From Syntrophomonadaceae bacterium (GTDB lineage Bacteria > Bacillota > Syntrophomonadia > Syntrophomonadales > Syntrophomonadaceae): a DNA stretch of 21,359 nt. The stretch is from the NCBI GenBank assembly GCA_012522705.1, contig JAAYJY010000243.1, positions 1 through 21,359 of the forward strand. Direction: 5' to 3'. The translations under genes and the position numbers were made by a program. This document shows positions 13,103 through 20,843 of the stretch, in pieces. The notes below the pieces were generated by a model. The model did no database searches. It saw only the letters and a program-made list of their open reading frames with translations, and was not told where the DNA came from. The first letter of the stretch is position 1. Each line of letters begins with the position of its first letter.

Positions 13103-13942
13103 ATGCGAGGGAAACTCTATGTATGCGGGACTCCGATTGGCAATCTTGAGGATGTATCCATTCGGCTTTTGAAAACTTTGCGCAAAGTGGATTTGATTGC
13201 GTGTGAAGATACCCGCCACACCATCATACTGCTTAATCGTTACAAAATAAAAAACAAACTGGTTAGTTATCATGAATTCAGCAAACCCGGCAAGACAGCT
13301 TATCTGCTGGAACAATTGAAACTGGGCCTAAGCGTGGCTGTGGTATCCGATGCTGGCATGCCTACAATATCCGATCCTGGCGAAGGGCTGGTTCGCCGGG
13401 CTATTGAGGCCGGCTTTGAGGTTGAGGTAATTCCGGGGCCTTCAGCTTGCACGGCAGCATTGGCTATTGCCGGCATTGACAGTTCATCATTCATCTTCGC
13501 AGGCTTTCTACCCTCCAAAGTTGCGAAACGCAGAGAGACCATAACCAGTTTCAAAAGCGAATCACGTACGGTCATCTTATATGAAGCCCCCCATCGTTTG
13601 GTGGCTACGCTGGCCGATATCGCCACATTACTGGGGGAACAGCGGTCAATCGTGGTAGCCCGGGAATTAACCAAACTTCACCAGGAGGTGCAAAGGGGGA
13701 GAGTAAAGGAAGTATTAGGTTATTACCAGCAGAACCGACCCCGGGGAGAGATTTGCATGCTGCTGCCGGCGTCAGAAGATGAAGGCAGCATTGTCGATAT
13801 GGATGTTGTTATGAAGGAAACCAGGGAGTTGATCCGGGGCGGGATGGAAAAAAAAGAAGCCTTCAAGCTGAAGGCCCGTCAATATAATATTCCCAAATCA
13901 ACAATCTATGGGTGCTTTATCAAGGCTAATAATGAGGACTAA
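13103..13942 (+). CDS. rsmI: 16S rRNA (cytidine-1402-2'-O)-methyltransferase RsmI
   Basis: RsmI methylates the ribose of C1402 in the ribosomal P site. The 279-residue protein shows the tetrapyrrole-methylase fold signatures of this family: LYVCGTPIGNLEDVSIR near the N-terminus, ACEDTRHT (33-40), VVSDAGMPTISDPG (residues 80-93), VIPGPSACTAALAIAG, FAGFLPSK and the C-terminal RGEICMLL. The ATG at 13103 follows the trmN6 TGA with no gap, and GGGAG inside the end of trmN6 serves as its ribosome binding site. It ends only 3 bases from the convergent abrB gene, with no room for a separate terminator. Confidence 0.95.
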   Translation: MRGKLYVCGTPIGNLEDVSIRLLKTLRKVDLIACEDTRHTIILLNRYKIKNKLVSYHEFSKPGKTAYLLEQLKLGLSVAVVSDAGMPTISDPGEGLVRRAIEAGFEVEVIPGPSACTAALAIAGIDSSSFIFAGFLPSKVAKRRETITSFKSESRTVILYEAPHRLVATLADIATLLGEQRSIVVARELTKLHQEVQRGRVKEVLGYYQQNRPRGEICMLLPASEDEGSIVDMDVVMKETRELIRGGMEKKEAFKLKARQYNIPKSTIYGCFIKANNED

Positions 13943-13945
13943 TAA

Positions 13946-14197
13946 TTATCCGACCTGCTTTGATAATTCGAGCACACAGCCCTTACACAGGTTTTTGCCT
14001 TTGTAATTAGCCACGTCTTCTGCGTTTCCACAGAAAATACAAGCCGGCTCGTACTTCTTCAAAATAATTTTCTCGCTATCGACATAAATCTCCAAGGCAT
14101 CCTTTTCTTCTATTCCCATGGTGCGTCTTAATTCTATGGGAATTACGATGCGGCCCAGCTCGTCCACTCGCCGTACCACTCCTGTTGATTTCATCAT
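13946..14197 (-). CDS. abrB: AbrB-family transition-state regulator
   Basis: AbrB is a swapped-hairpin DNA-binding regulator of transition-state genes. The N-terminal half (MKSTGVVRRVDELGRIVIP, then IELRRTMGIEEKDALEIYVD, IILKKY) is very close to B. subtilis AbrB. The C-terminal half differs: it has two CxxC pairs (C53-x2-C56 and C71-x2-C74; CIFCGNAEDV and NLCKGC), a zinc-finger-like end common in clostridial AbrB proteins instead of the Bacillus oligomerisation domain. Two adjacent ATG codons (14197, 14194) are possible starts; GGAGG lies 11 and 14 bases upstream, so 14197 is taken. It is divergent from metG and convergent with rsmI, as in B. subtilis. Confidence 0.95.
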   Translation of the reverse strand: MMKSTGVVRRVDELGRIVIPIELRRTMGIEEKDALEIYVDSEKIILKKYEPACIFCGNAEDVANYKGKNLCKGCVLELSKQVG

Positions 14198-14239
14198 GAC
14201 CGATTGTTCCTCCTTCTTAATTATTCCAGGCTCATTGAA

Positions 14240-14268
14240 AACGTACCAAAACTGGCAGAAACAGTCAA
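14240..14268 (-). promoter_or_regulatory. Possible abrB promoter
   Basis: On the minus strand TTGACT (14268-14263) and TACGTT (14245-14240) are 17 bases apart. The -35 is good and the -10 weak. The AT-rich stretch just beyond (14280-14330) is the kind of sequence AbrB proteins bind, so autoregulation is plausible. Confidence 0.35.
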
Positions 14269-14334
14269 GCCGTTTTTAGACAAAATCTACGAAAAATTTC
14301 AAAAGATTTGATAAAAAATTTCCTTTTTTAACAC

Positions 14335-14340
14335 TATAAT
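14335..14340 (+). promoter_or_regulatory. Possible -10 element of the metG-tatD promoter
   Basis: A perfect TATAAT at 14335-14340 lies 77 bases before the metG start, without a recognisable -35; the upstream region is strongly A/T-rich. No T-box or SAM riboswitch is seen in the leader. Confidence 0.35.
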
Positions 14341-14416
14341 GGGTCGTAAGGATAAGGGGGCAATTATGTGGTAAACTATACAGAATATACCTTGCAAATT
14401 GGACGGAGGGACATGT

Positions 14417-16372
14417 GTGGAGAATAGAAAGAGCTTTTATATCACTACCCCGATTTATTATCCCAGCGACAACCTGCATATCGGACATGCCTACACTACG
14501 GTGGCGGCTGATTGTATGGCTCGGTTTAAACGCATGCAGGGATATGACGTTTTCTATCTGACGGGTACGGACGAACATGGTCAAAAAATAGAACGGGCAG
14601 CCCGGGAAAAGGGAATGGAACCAATCGATTATATCGATGGCATAGTCACCAACGTTAAGAAGCTATGGCAAACTCTGTTGATATCAAATACGGATTTCAT
14701 CAGAACTACCGAACAAAGGCAAAAGGAAGTCGTACAGAAGATATTCACCCGTGTTTATGAGCAGGGCGATATCTTTTTATCTGAATATGAAGGATGGTAC
14801 TGCAGTCCTTGCGAGACTTTCTTTACGGAGCGCCAATTGACAGAGGGTAAATGCCCTGATTGTGGCCGTGATGTGGAGATGTTGAAAGAGGCCAGCTACT
14901 TCTTTAATATGTCTAAATATGCACCACGGTTGCTGGAGCATATAGAAAACAACCCCGACTTCATTCAACCGGAGTCCAGGCGCAATGAAGTAGTAAATTT
15001 TATCAAGAGCGGGTTGGAGGATCTTTGTGTTTCCCGCACTACTTTCCAATGGGGAATCCCAGTGCCCTTCAATCAATCCCATGTGGTATATGTGTGGTTT
15101 GACGCTTTGATAAACTATTTGACCGGGGTGGGATACCTGCAGGACGATGAGTTGTTTGCCAAGTACTGGCCGGCTGATGTCCATTTGATGGCTAAGGATA
15201 TAATCCGCTTCCATGCCATAATCTGGCCGATCATGTTGATGGCCCTTGACCTGCCCCTGCCTAAGAAAGTAATGGCTCATGGATGGATCATGCTTGAAGG
15301 GGGGAAAATGTCGAAATCCAAGGGCAACGTGATCGATCCCGGTATCCTAGTGAATAAATACGGTGTGGACGCAGTTCGTTATTACCTGATCAAAGAATTG
15401 AGCTTCGGGCAGGATGGAGTATACTCGGAGGAGATCCTGATCAACCGCATTAATTCCGACTTGGCCAATGATCTAGGCAACTTGATCAGCCGGACTGCGG
15501 CTATGATCATCAAATATTTCGCCGGGGTCATACCAACGGCAGGAACAGAAACCGAGCTCGATCTCCAGCTCCAAGAAGCGGCGAAACAAGCCTTTTACGA
15601 GGCGACTGAGAAGTTAGAGAAACTTGACTTTTCCAACTACCTCCACGCTACTTCACGGCTGGTATCGCGGGCCAACAAGTATATAGATGAAGCGGCGCCA
15701 TGGCAGCTAGCCAAGGACCCCTTTCAAACCGAGCGTTTGGGCACGGTGATGTATAATCTGATAGAAAGCATCCGTATCGTCCTGATACTCACGGCTCCGG
15801 CCATGCCAACCCTGATGGTCAGAGCCAACCAGCAACTTGGCTTGTGGGGAGACTCAGCGAAAGCAGTCTGGAATGATGCTGGCAAGTGGGGAATGACCAG
15901 CAGCGGAGCGCAGGTAACCAGAGGGGAGCCCCTCTTCCCTAGAGTGGATGTCAAAACGCTAGAGGAAGAGCCTGCAGAAACGTCTGCCTCAGCGAAGACC
16001 GGTTCCAATCAACAGGAGTTAAAGGCGGTGCATAAGACCGCAGAGGAAGACTCTATAACCATAGAGGAGTTTGCCCGTCTTGACCTGCGGGTTGCTGAAG
16101 TCATCGCCTGTGAAAAGATGAAAAAGGCAGACAAGTTACTGATTCTTAGTTTGAAGGTAGGAGAAGAAGAACGAACGGTAGTATCGGGGATCGCCCAACA
16201 TTATACGGCGGAGGAAATGGTGGGCAAAAAGGTTGTGCTGTTGGCTAACCTCAAACCGGTTAAATTGCGGGGCGTGATGTCACATGGAATGATCCTGGCC
16301 GCTTCTGACGATAAACAGATAGATGTTTTGATGGTTAGCAAAGACATAGATTCAGGTGAGCGGGTTAAATAG
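14417..16372 (+). CDS. metG: Methionyl-tRNA synthetase with C-terminal tRNA-binding domain
   Basis: MetG charges tRNA-Met with methionine. The product has 651 residues from GTG 14417, chosen for GGAGGG at 14405-14410, 6 bases upstream. Class I signatures are HIGH at 21-24 and KMSKS at 297-301. The connective peptide has one four-cysteine zinc knuckle (C129, C132, C146, C149; WYCSPCE and GKCPDCG). An anticodon-binding helical domain follows, then a charged linker (about 520-545) and a C-terminal EMAP/Arc1p-type tRNA-binding domain (about 550-651, ITIEEFARLDLRVAEV and VSGIAQHY), which gives dimerisation. tatD starts 17 bases downstream with its ribosome binding site overlapping the metG stop, so the two are co-transcribed. 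Confidence 0.97.
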   Translation: MENRKSFYITTPIYYPSDNLHIGHAYTTVAADCMARFKRMQGYDVFYLTGTDEHGQKIERAAREKGMEPIDYIDGIVTNVKKLWQTLLISNTDFIRTTEQRQKEVVQKIFTRVYEQGDIFLSEYEGWYCSPCETFFTERQLTEGKCPDCGRDVEMLKEASYFFNMSKYAPRLLEHIENNPDFIQPESRRNEVVNFIKSGLEDLCVSRTTFQWGIPVPFNQSHVVYVWFDALINYLTGVGYLQDDELFAKYWPADVHLMAKDIIRFHAIIWPIMLMALDLPLPKKVMAHGWIMLEGGKMSKSKGNVIDPGILVNKYGVDAVRYYLIKELSFGQDGVYSEEILINRINSDLANDLGNLISRTAAMIIKYFAGVIPTAGTETELDLQLQEAAKQAFYEATEKLEKLDFSNYLHATSRLVSRANKYIDEAAPWQLAKDPFQTERLGTVMYNLIESIRIVLILTAPAMPTLMVRANQQLGLWGDSAKAVWNDAGKWGMTSSGAQVTRGEPLFPRVDVKTLEEEPAETSASAKTGSNQQELKAVHKTAEEDSITIEEFARLDLRVAEVIACEKMKKADKLLILSLKVGEEERTVVSGIAQHYTAEEMVGKKVVLLANLKPVKLRGVMSHGMILAASDDKQIDVLMVSKDIDSGERVK

Positions 16373-16389
16373 GAGGTTATTAACAAGAA

Positions 16390-17157
16390 ATGTTCGATAG
16401 TCATGCCCATTTGCAGGATGCCAAAATCAAAACAGACTTGGACCAAGTACTCAAAAGGGCAAGGGATGCAGGGGTGGAAAGGATCACATGCATAGGTTAT
16501 GATTTAACTTCCTCGGAGGAAGCGCTCCTGATTGCCCGGAAACACCAAGGGGTGTACGCTACTGTGGGCGTACACCCACATGACGCCAAGACCTTTAATC
16601 CTGAGGTTAGGGACAAGCTCAAAGCCTTGGCCAGGGATCCAAAGGTGGTAGCCATAGGGGAGATAGGGCTGGATTATTTTAGGGATCTGTCGCCGCGAGA
16701 AAAACAAAAGGAATCCTTTATCGAGCAGATTTTACTTGCCCGGGAAATTGGCAAACCGATAGTAATCCATGACCGCGATGCCAACCAGGATGTGATGGAC
16801 ACTATCAAGAAATATAAAGCGGGCCGAAACGGGGGTATAATGCACTGTTACTCAGGCAGCCTGCCCTTGGCGCTGGAAGCGGTAAAAAACGGATTCTATA
16901 TTTCCTTCGCGGGGCCCCTCACATATAAAAACGCCCGCAAGTCTCATGAGGTGGTGGTGAAGATACCAATGGACCGGCTCCTGGTAGAGACCGACTGTCC
17001 ATATTTGACTCCAGAACCATTAAGAGGGAGGATTAACGAACCGGCTAATGTCCGTTATACGGTAGAAAAGATGGCGGCTTTGCGCAACCAGCACCCGGAT
17101 GAAATAGGGTATTTGACGGAGCGAAATGCCTGCAAGGTATACAGGATTAAGGATTGA
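16390..17157 (+). CDS. tatD: TatD-family metal-dependent DNase/hydrolase (YabD-like)
   Basis: TatD proteins are TIM-barrel metal-dependent hydrolases with 3'-5' exonuclease activity on DNA, linked to DNA repair. The 255-residue product has the complete metal site pattern: FDSHAHL with H5 and H7, GEIGLDYF with E91, VIHDRDA with H127, IMHCYSG with H152, and VETDCPYLTPEPLRG with D202. AGGAGG overlaps the metG stop about 12 bases before ATG 16390. A strong terminator follows 20 bases after the stop. In B. subtilis yabD also lies between metS and yabE. Confidence 0.95.
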   Translation: MFDSHAHLQDAKIKTDLDQVLKRARDAGVERITCIGYDLTSSEEALLIARKHQGVYATVGVHPHDAKTFNPEVRDKLKALARDPKVVAIGEIGLDYFRDLSPREKQKESFIEQILLAREIGKPIVIHDRDANQDVMDTIKKYKAGRNGGIMHCYSGSLPLALEAVKNGFYISFAGPLTYKNARKSHEVVVKIPMDRLLVETDCPYLTPEPLRGRINEPANVRYTVEKMAALRNQHPDEIGYLTERNACKVYRIKD

Positions 17158-17177
17158 AAAGAGTCTAGACAAGTGAT

Positions 17178-17218
17178 AAATTAGGGCATTAGGGCTGAAA
17201 ATGCCCTAATTTTATTTT
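17178..17218 (+). terminator. Intrinsic terminator of metG-tatD
   Basis: AAATTAGGGCATT (17178-17190) pairs perfectly over 13 bp with AATGCCCTAATTT (17200-17212), loop AGGGCTGAA, followed by TATTTT. The strongest classical terminator in the middle of the window. Confidence 0.9.
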
Positions 17219-17355
17219 GGGTGGGGATATCTTTCAACAAATTAAACCGAGGTACAGGCATAGAATTAATGAAGCTGGAAAAAAGACAGATCATTATCAA
17301 GAAGATCACCCCTCGGCGGAAGTCATACCCACATGTCCAAGAAAAGGCAGTGATT

Positions 17356-17385
17356 TTGACAGCGGGATTCATTTATGGTTAAAAT
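17356..17385 (+). promoter_or_regulatory. Promoter of the yabE-like gene
   Basis: A perfect TTGACA (17356-17361) and TAAAAT (17380-17385) are 18 bases apart. The leader is about 45 bases and contains AAAGGGGGAG just before ATG 17438. Confidence 0.7.
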
Positions 17386-17437
17386 AGTGATGCTCCACTT
17401 TTTCTGCGAGGGGGATCTGGAGTAAAGGGGGAGTTGC

Positions 17438-18556
17438 ATGAGTACGGGTCGATCAAAAAGGGTAACCTTGCTGGTCGCCAGCCTACTGACTCTGGGATTG
17501 CTTTTGGGCAGTATGGCATTTGCCTTGGAGAAACAAGTATCCATCGCGGTCGATGGAAGTGTTATTGAGACCAAAGTATTATTTTCCAGCACGGTTGGGG
17601 TTGTCCTCGATCAAAACAACATTGTCCTGGCGGACCAGGATTCCGTCAATCCCTCTCGAGAAACGGTGATTACGCAGGAGCAGCAGATTATAGTAAACAG
17701 GGCCTTTCTGGTCAGAGTCACAGCAGACGGGACGACCAAGGAAATCAAAACCACCCCAGTCAGTGCCGCCACAGCAGTCGCCAAAGCAGGATTCCTTGTG
17801 GGTGAGAGGGACATCATTAAGGTATCCAACCAAGAATTCAGCCATGAGATTAGACCGCAACCTTTGATTGCGTCAGCCTTGACCGCCAATGATGAGAGTA
17901 ATTCTGCCAGCGCGGGGATATTGGCGGGGAAAACAACCAACCTTGGACTAGCACCGGTAATGGGCCCCGCCCGATCCCATATGGAATTGATAAGCCCGGG
18001 TCAGGAGATAGAGGTAATCCGAGTAACCCAGCGCGAATTTGCAGTAGATGAACCTACCCCCTACCAAGTGGAAAAAACCATCGACGCCAACTTGGAAGTG
18101 GGCATATCTAAAACGGTTCAACAAGGCAAGAACGGCCTTACACGTCACGTGTTCTTAATTACATGCCACAATGGTCAGGAAATCTCACGGGAAACAATCC
18201 GCAACGAGGTCCTGGCCCAGCCGCAGAACCAGGTGATTGCCGTGGGTAATAGCTATACGGTATCCCGTGGTGGTCAGCGCTTTGATTTCCGGGAAGCCAA
18301 AACCATGGTAGCGACGGCTTATACTTATACCGGCAACCGCACGGCTACTGGGGTTTACCCCGCTACGGGAATGGTTGCGGTTGATCCAAAGGTGATCTCC
18401 CTGGGGACCAGGATGTATATCGAAGGATACGGATACGCAACCGCTACTGATACCGGCGGAGCCATAAAAGGAAACAGAATTGACGTCTTCATGGAGACTT
18501 ACTCGCAGTGTATGAATTGGGGGCGGCGGACAGTCAAGGTTTATTTACTGCCCTGA
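17438..18556 (+). CDS. yabE: Secreted DUF348-G5-3D domain cell-wall protein (YabE-like)
   Basis: This 372-residue exported protein begins with a signal peptide (residues 1-30: KR-rich start, hydrophobic LLVASLLTLGLLLGS). DUF348-type modules follow at about 33-75 (VSIAVDGSVIETKV...LDQNNIVLADQD) and 90-132, then a variable linker, a G5 domain at about 186-268 (ISPGQEIEVIRVTQRE ... SRETIRNEVL), and a C-terminal 3D domain at 289-372 (ATAYTYTGN, TATGVYPATGMVAVDP) with its three aspartates at 316, 338 and 349. The 3D domain is a lytic-transglycosylase-like peptidoglycan-cleaving fold, as in Rpf/MltA-type proteins, so the protein probably remodels cell wall in growth or spore outgrowth. Ribosome binding site GGGGGAG lies 4 bases from ATG. 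In B. subtilis yabE lies in the same place. Confidence 0.92.
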   Translation: MSTGRSKRVTLLVASLLTLGLLLGSMAFALEKQVSIAVDGSVIETKVLFSSTVGVVLDQNNIVLADQDSVNPSRETVITQEQQIIVNRAFLVRVTADGTTKEIKTTPVSAATAVAKAGFLVGERDIIKVSNQEFSHEIRPQPLIASALTANDESNSASAGILAGKTTNLGLAPVMGPARSHMELISPGQEIEVIRVTQREFAVDEPTPYQVEKTIDANLEVGISKTVQQGKNGLTRHVFLITCHNGQEISRETIRNEVLAQPQNQVIAVGNSYTVSRGGQRFDFREAKTMVATAYTYTGNRTATGVYPATGMVAVDPKVISLGTRMYIEGYGYATATDTGGAIKGNRIDVFMETYSQCMNWGRRTVKVYLLP

Positions 18557-18822
18557 ATCCGTGGAACGAATATTTATAAAACCTCGGGAATGGAAGCAAG
18601 ATACGGCAAAATAGAGCAAATGAGGAATAATCCGCATTTCAATTTATTCACCCGAGGTGTTAAGCTTGTAATTTATTATCGAATATACTGACCTTGATCT
18701 AATTCCCAGCGGAGGCTTACCATTAGTAGGTTATTTACTGGATAAATGTTCTTTGAAAAAGCGTATTGATTAAGGACTGCCTTAAAAACTGTTCTCCAAA
18801 AGTAAAACCGAGTCTACCGTAA
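18557..18822. repeat. Non-coding stretch with an 8-bp inverted repeat
   Basis: Between the yabE-like stop and the next hairpin no ORF could be supported. ACCTCGGG (18581-18588) is repeated in inverted form as CCCGAGGT (18651-18658), 62 bases apart, and TTAAGG-ACTG-CCTTAA forms a small hairpin at 18770-18785. In B. subtilis the gene rnmV follows yabE here, but no remnant is visible. The region may be a long 3' untranslated end or hold a small RNA. Confidence 0.4.
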
Positions 18823-18853
18823 TGAGGGTGCGCCGATCAAAGGTGCACCCTCA
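18823..18853 (+). terminator. Strong hairpin, probable terminator before the lipoprotein gene
   Basis: TGAGGGTGCGCC (18823-18834) pairs with GGTGCACCCTCA (18842-18853) over 12 bp with one G-U, loop GATCAAA. The tail CTTATTTCC is only partly U-rich. It lies 266 bases after the yabE-like stop, so it may end a transcript from the intervening region. Confidence 0.65.
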
Positions 18854-18935
18854 CTTATTTCCACTTTTTTCAGTGGTTTAAAAGGAAACTTTATTTGCAA
18901 ACTAAATGCAGCCCGAAAAAAGGAGGTAGACGATT

Positions 18936-19529
18936 ATGCGCAGAAAGCAGGTTCTCATTCAATGCCTGTCTTTGGTAGTGATGCTGACAATATGTGGGTG
19001 TGGTCAAACCGCTCAGAAGCCAGCCCCGGATGTCAATCCAGACCCAGGGGTTCAGCAGACTACCGATGCAGAGAAAAGAACTATGGCCAGTCGGTTTTCC
19101 ACTTTGGCGACGGGGATCGAAGAAGTTCAGCAAGCTACCGTGGTGGTGGCATCCCATCCGGGTAACACCGGAGGCTCAAACGATCCGTTTTCCGACGGAC
19201 TGCCTTCTGGCACACCAAATAACGACCCTAATGCAGCCCCGGCGGGGCAAGTAGCCAACCCCAAACAACAAGGCAATCTAGTGGTTATGGTAGGGATCAC
19301 TCTGAACGAACAGGCTATGCGGGATTCCAATAAGGTCAACGATATCAAGGAGCAGGTAAGGAGTAAAATCAAAGCTGACAGCGATAAAGTCGGGGAGGTG
19401 CTTGTTACTACGGATGCCAACCTGATCAAGAGACTCCAAGATGTAGCCGCCGGTATCATTCAGGGGCAACCGGTGGAGAGTTATACACAAAATCTCAACG
19501 AACTGGATAGAAGCCTTAGAGGCCAATAA
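18936..19529 (+). CDS. YhcN/YlaJ-family sporulation lipoprotein
   Basis: The 197-residue product starts at ATG 18936 with AAAGGAGG 9 bases upstream. It has a lipoprotein signal: basic MRRK, a hydrophobic core and a lipobox ICGC with the modified cysteine at 22 (C20 is an alternative), then a disordered Pro/Asp/Asn-rich segment. The C-terminal part (residues 105-190: GNLVVMVGITLNEQAMRDSN, VRSKIKADSDKVGEVLVTTD, IKRLQDVAAGIIQGQPV) is the YhcN/YlaJ pattern seen in spore-membrane lipoproteins, where VYVTTDPDLIKRL-like text is typical. Its place in the conserved block between yabE and ksgA differs from B. subtilis, where rnmV stands. Function beyond spore association is not known. Confidence 0.8.
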   Translation: MRRKQVLIQCLSLVVMLTICGCGQTAQKPAPDVNPDPGVQQTTDAEKRTMASRFSTLATGIEEVQQATVVVASHPGNTGGSNDPFSDGLPSGTPNNDPNAAPAGQVANPKQQGNLVVMVGITLNEQAMRDSNKVNDIKEQVRSKIKADSDKVGEVLVTTDANLIKRLQDVAAGIIQGQPVESYTQNLNELDRSLRGQ

Positions 19530-19590
19530 GGCAAAGCAGGTTCCGTAAGGCCCACTGTAAGAGACTTGGAATATAATATACGTGATTGAG

Positions 19591-19645
19591 ATAAAGACCG
19601 TTTGGCTGTTTTCAGCGTCATCGAATGGTCTTTATAAATTTTTCT
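19591..19645 (+). terminator. Terminator after the lipoprotein gene
   Basis: ATAAAGACC (19591-19599) pairs with GGTCTTTAT (19627-19635), with an inner hairpin GCTG-TTTT-CAGC, followed by AAATTTTTCT. It separates the lipoprotein gene from ksgA. A TATAAT at 19572-19577 just upstream suggests a short transcript could also start here. Confidence 0.7.
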
Positions 19646-19738
19646 CTAAAAACCTGGCAGAGACCAAAAACCACCTTTCAAGAGATCCAAGATATGTAGG
19701 ATTGACACGGAATGAGGGGCGAAAGAGTCCGAGTACGG

Positions 19739-19744
19739 TATAAT
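19739..19744 (+). promoter_or_regulatory. Candidate ksgA promoter with unusual spacing
   Basis: A perfect TATAAT at 19739-19744 lies 30 bases before the ksgA start. A perfect TTGACA lies at 19702-19707, but 31 bases upstream, far from the usual 16-18. No other -35 is found at normal spacing. CGGA and TCCG within the spacer could pair. Confidence 0.3.
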
Positions 19745-19774
19745 GAATATTACTGCTGATTGAGGAGGTAAGCC

Positions 19775-20638
19775 ATGAGAGACAGGGCATCGCCTAGTGG
19801 GGTACGGGACCTTTTGCGAACCTACGAAGTATTTCCCAAGAAAAAGCTGGGACAGAATTTTTTGGTGGACCGCAATATTCTGGCTAAGATAGCCGATTCG
19901 TGTGATATCAACGACCAAGACTACCTGCTGGAGATAGGCCCGGGGCTTGGTGTTTTAACGCAAGAACTGGCTCAACGCGCCTATGGGGTGCTGGCTGTTG
20001 AACTGGACTACCGACTGAAGCCGGTACTGACCTGTTTGGCTGGGGAAACAGATAACATAAAGCTCATATTCAACGACATTCTGAAATTGGACATAGAAGC
20101 GGAGATGGACAGGGCCTTTCAGGGTCAGGGGTTTGATGCCTATAAGGTGTGTGCCAATATACCCTACAACATAACTACACCCATAATATTTAAATTGCTG
20201 GAAAACTGTCCCCGAATGACGTCAGCTACCTTGATGATGCAGAAAGAGGTGGGGGAGAGATTGGTAGCCGCACCAGGGGGGAAGAATTACGGGCGGCTTA
20301 CAGTCATGGCTGATTATTATGCTCATCCGGAATTAATAATGCATATTTCCCGCAATTGTTATTACCCACGCCCGGAGGTCGATTCTGTTGTGATTAAGTT
20401 GACTCGCAGATCACAGCCGATCGCCCGGGTATGCAGTGAGTCAGCCTTCAGGGATTTTGTAGCTGCGTCTTTCCAAAAACGCCGAAAAACTATACTCAAT
20501 ATTGCCAGTGAATTTTTTGGAACCAACAAGGCCGATACGCAAATGAGAATTGAGGCTATTGGGCTTAAATCAAATCTGCGGCCTGAGAATCTATCTTCGC
20601 AGGAGATTATAATGCTGGTCAATCGCTTCACGACGTAG
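19775..20638 (+). CDS. rsmA: 16S rRNA dimethyladenosine transferase KsgA/RsmA
   Basis: KsgA dimethylates A1518 and A1519 of 16S rRNA near the end of small-subunit assembly. The 287-residue protein contains KKLGQNFLVDRNI (residues 23-35), the SAM-binding motif LLEIGPGLGVLTQEL (51-65), an acidic residue in AVELD, NDILKLD, and the catalytic NIPYN at 128-132. The C-terminal FVAASFQKRRKTILN is also typical. GAGGAGG lies 8 bases before ATG 19775; the first 20 residues extend beyond the usual N-terminus, so a later start cannot be excluded but none has a better site. The rnmV gene that normally precedes ksgA is not in this window. Confidence 0.96.
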   Translation: MRDRASPSGVRDLLRTYEVFPKKKLGQNFLVDRNILAKIADSCDINDQDYLLEIGPGLGVLTQELAQRAYGVLAVELDYRLKPVLTCLAGETDNIKLIFNDILKLDIEAEMDRAFQGQGFDAYKVCANIPYNITTPIIFKLLENCPRMTSATLMMQKEVGERLVAAPGGKNYGRLTVMADYYAHPELIMHISRNCYYPRPEVDSVVIKLTRRSQPIARVCSESAFRDFVAASFQKRRKTILNIASEFFGTNKADTQMRIEAIGLKSNLRPENLSSQEIIMLVNRFTT

Positions 20639-20740
20639 CGTTTATTAACAGCATACAGGCCTAGTACTGGGAAAACTAAAACCTTAATATGATTGCAAAA
20701 ACAATCTACAATATTTACAAATATTTTATTTAATATTCGA

Positions 20741-20770
20741 TTGACACCATCATCATTTATTTTGTATACT
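20741..20770 (+). promoter_or_regulatory. veg promoter 1 with AT-rich upstream element
   Basis: A perfect TTGACA (20741-20746) and TATACT (20765-20770) are 18 bases apart. An A/T tract from 20709 to 20738 lies directly upstream and resembles an UP element. This would be a very strong housekeeping promoter. Confidence 0.85.
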
Positions 20771-20783
20771 ATTCGTTCTAATA

Positions 20784-20812
20784 TTGACAGAATACCCCCC
20801 TTAGTATAAAAT
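20784..20812 (+). promoter_or_regulatory. veg promoter 2
   Basis: A second perfect TTGACA (20784-20789) is followed after 17 bases by TAAAAT (20807-20812), starting 13 bases after the -10 of promoter 1. Transcription would start about 25 bases before the veg start codon. Confidence 0.7.
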
Positions 20813-20843
20813 TATAGAATACTTAGGTAAAGAAGGTGATGGT

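Noticed and set aside
16550..16577. 9-bp inverted repeat GGGTGTACG / CGTACACCC inside tatD
   Set aside because: It encodes normal conserved TatD residues (GVYATVGVHPH) and lies within a continuous coding frame; probably chance plus codon choice.
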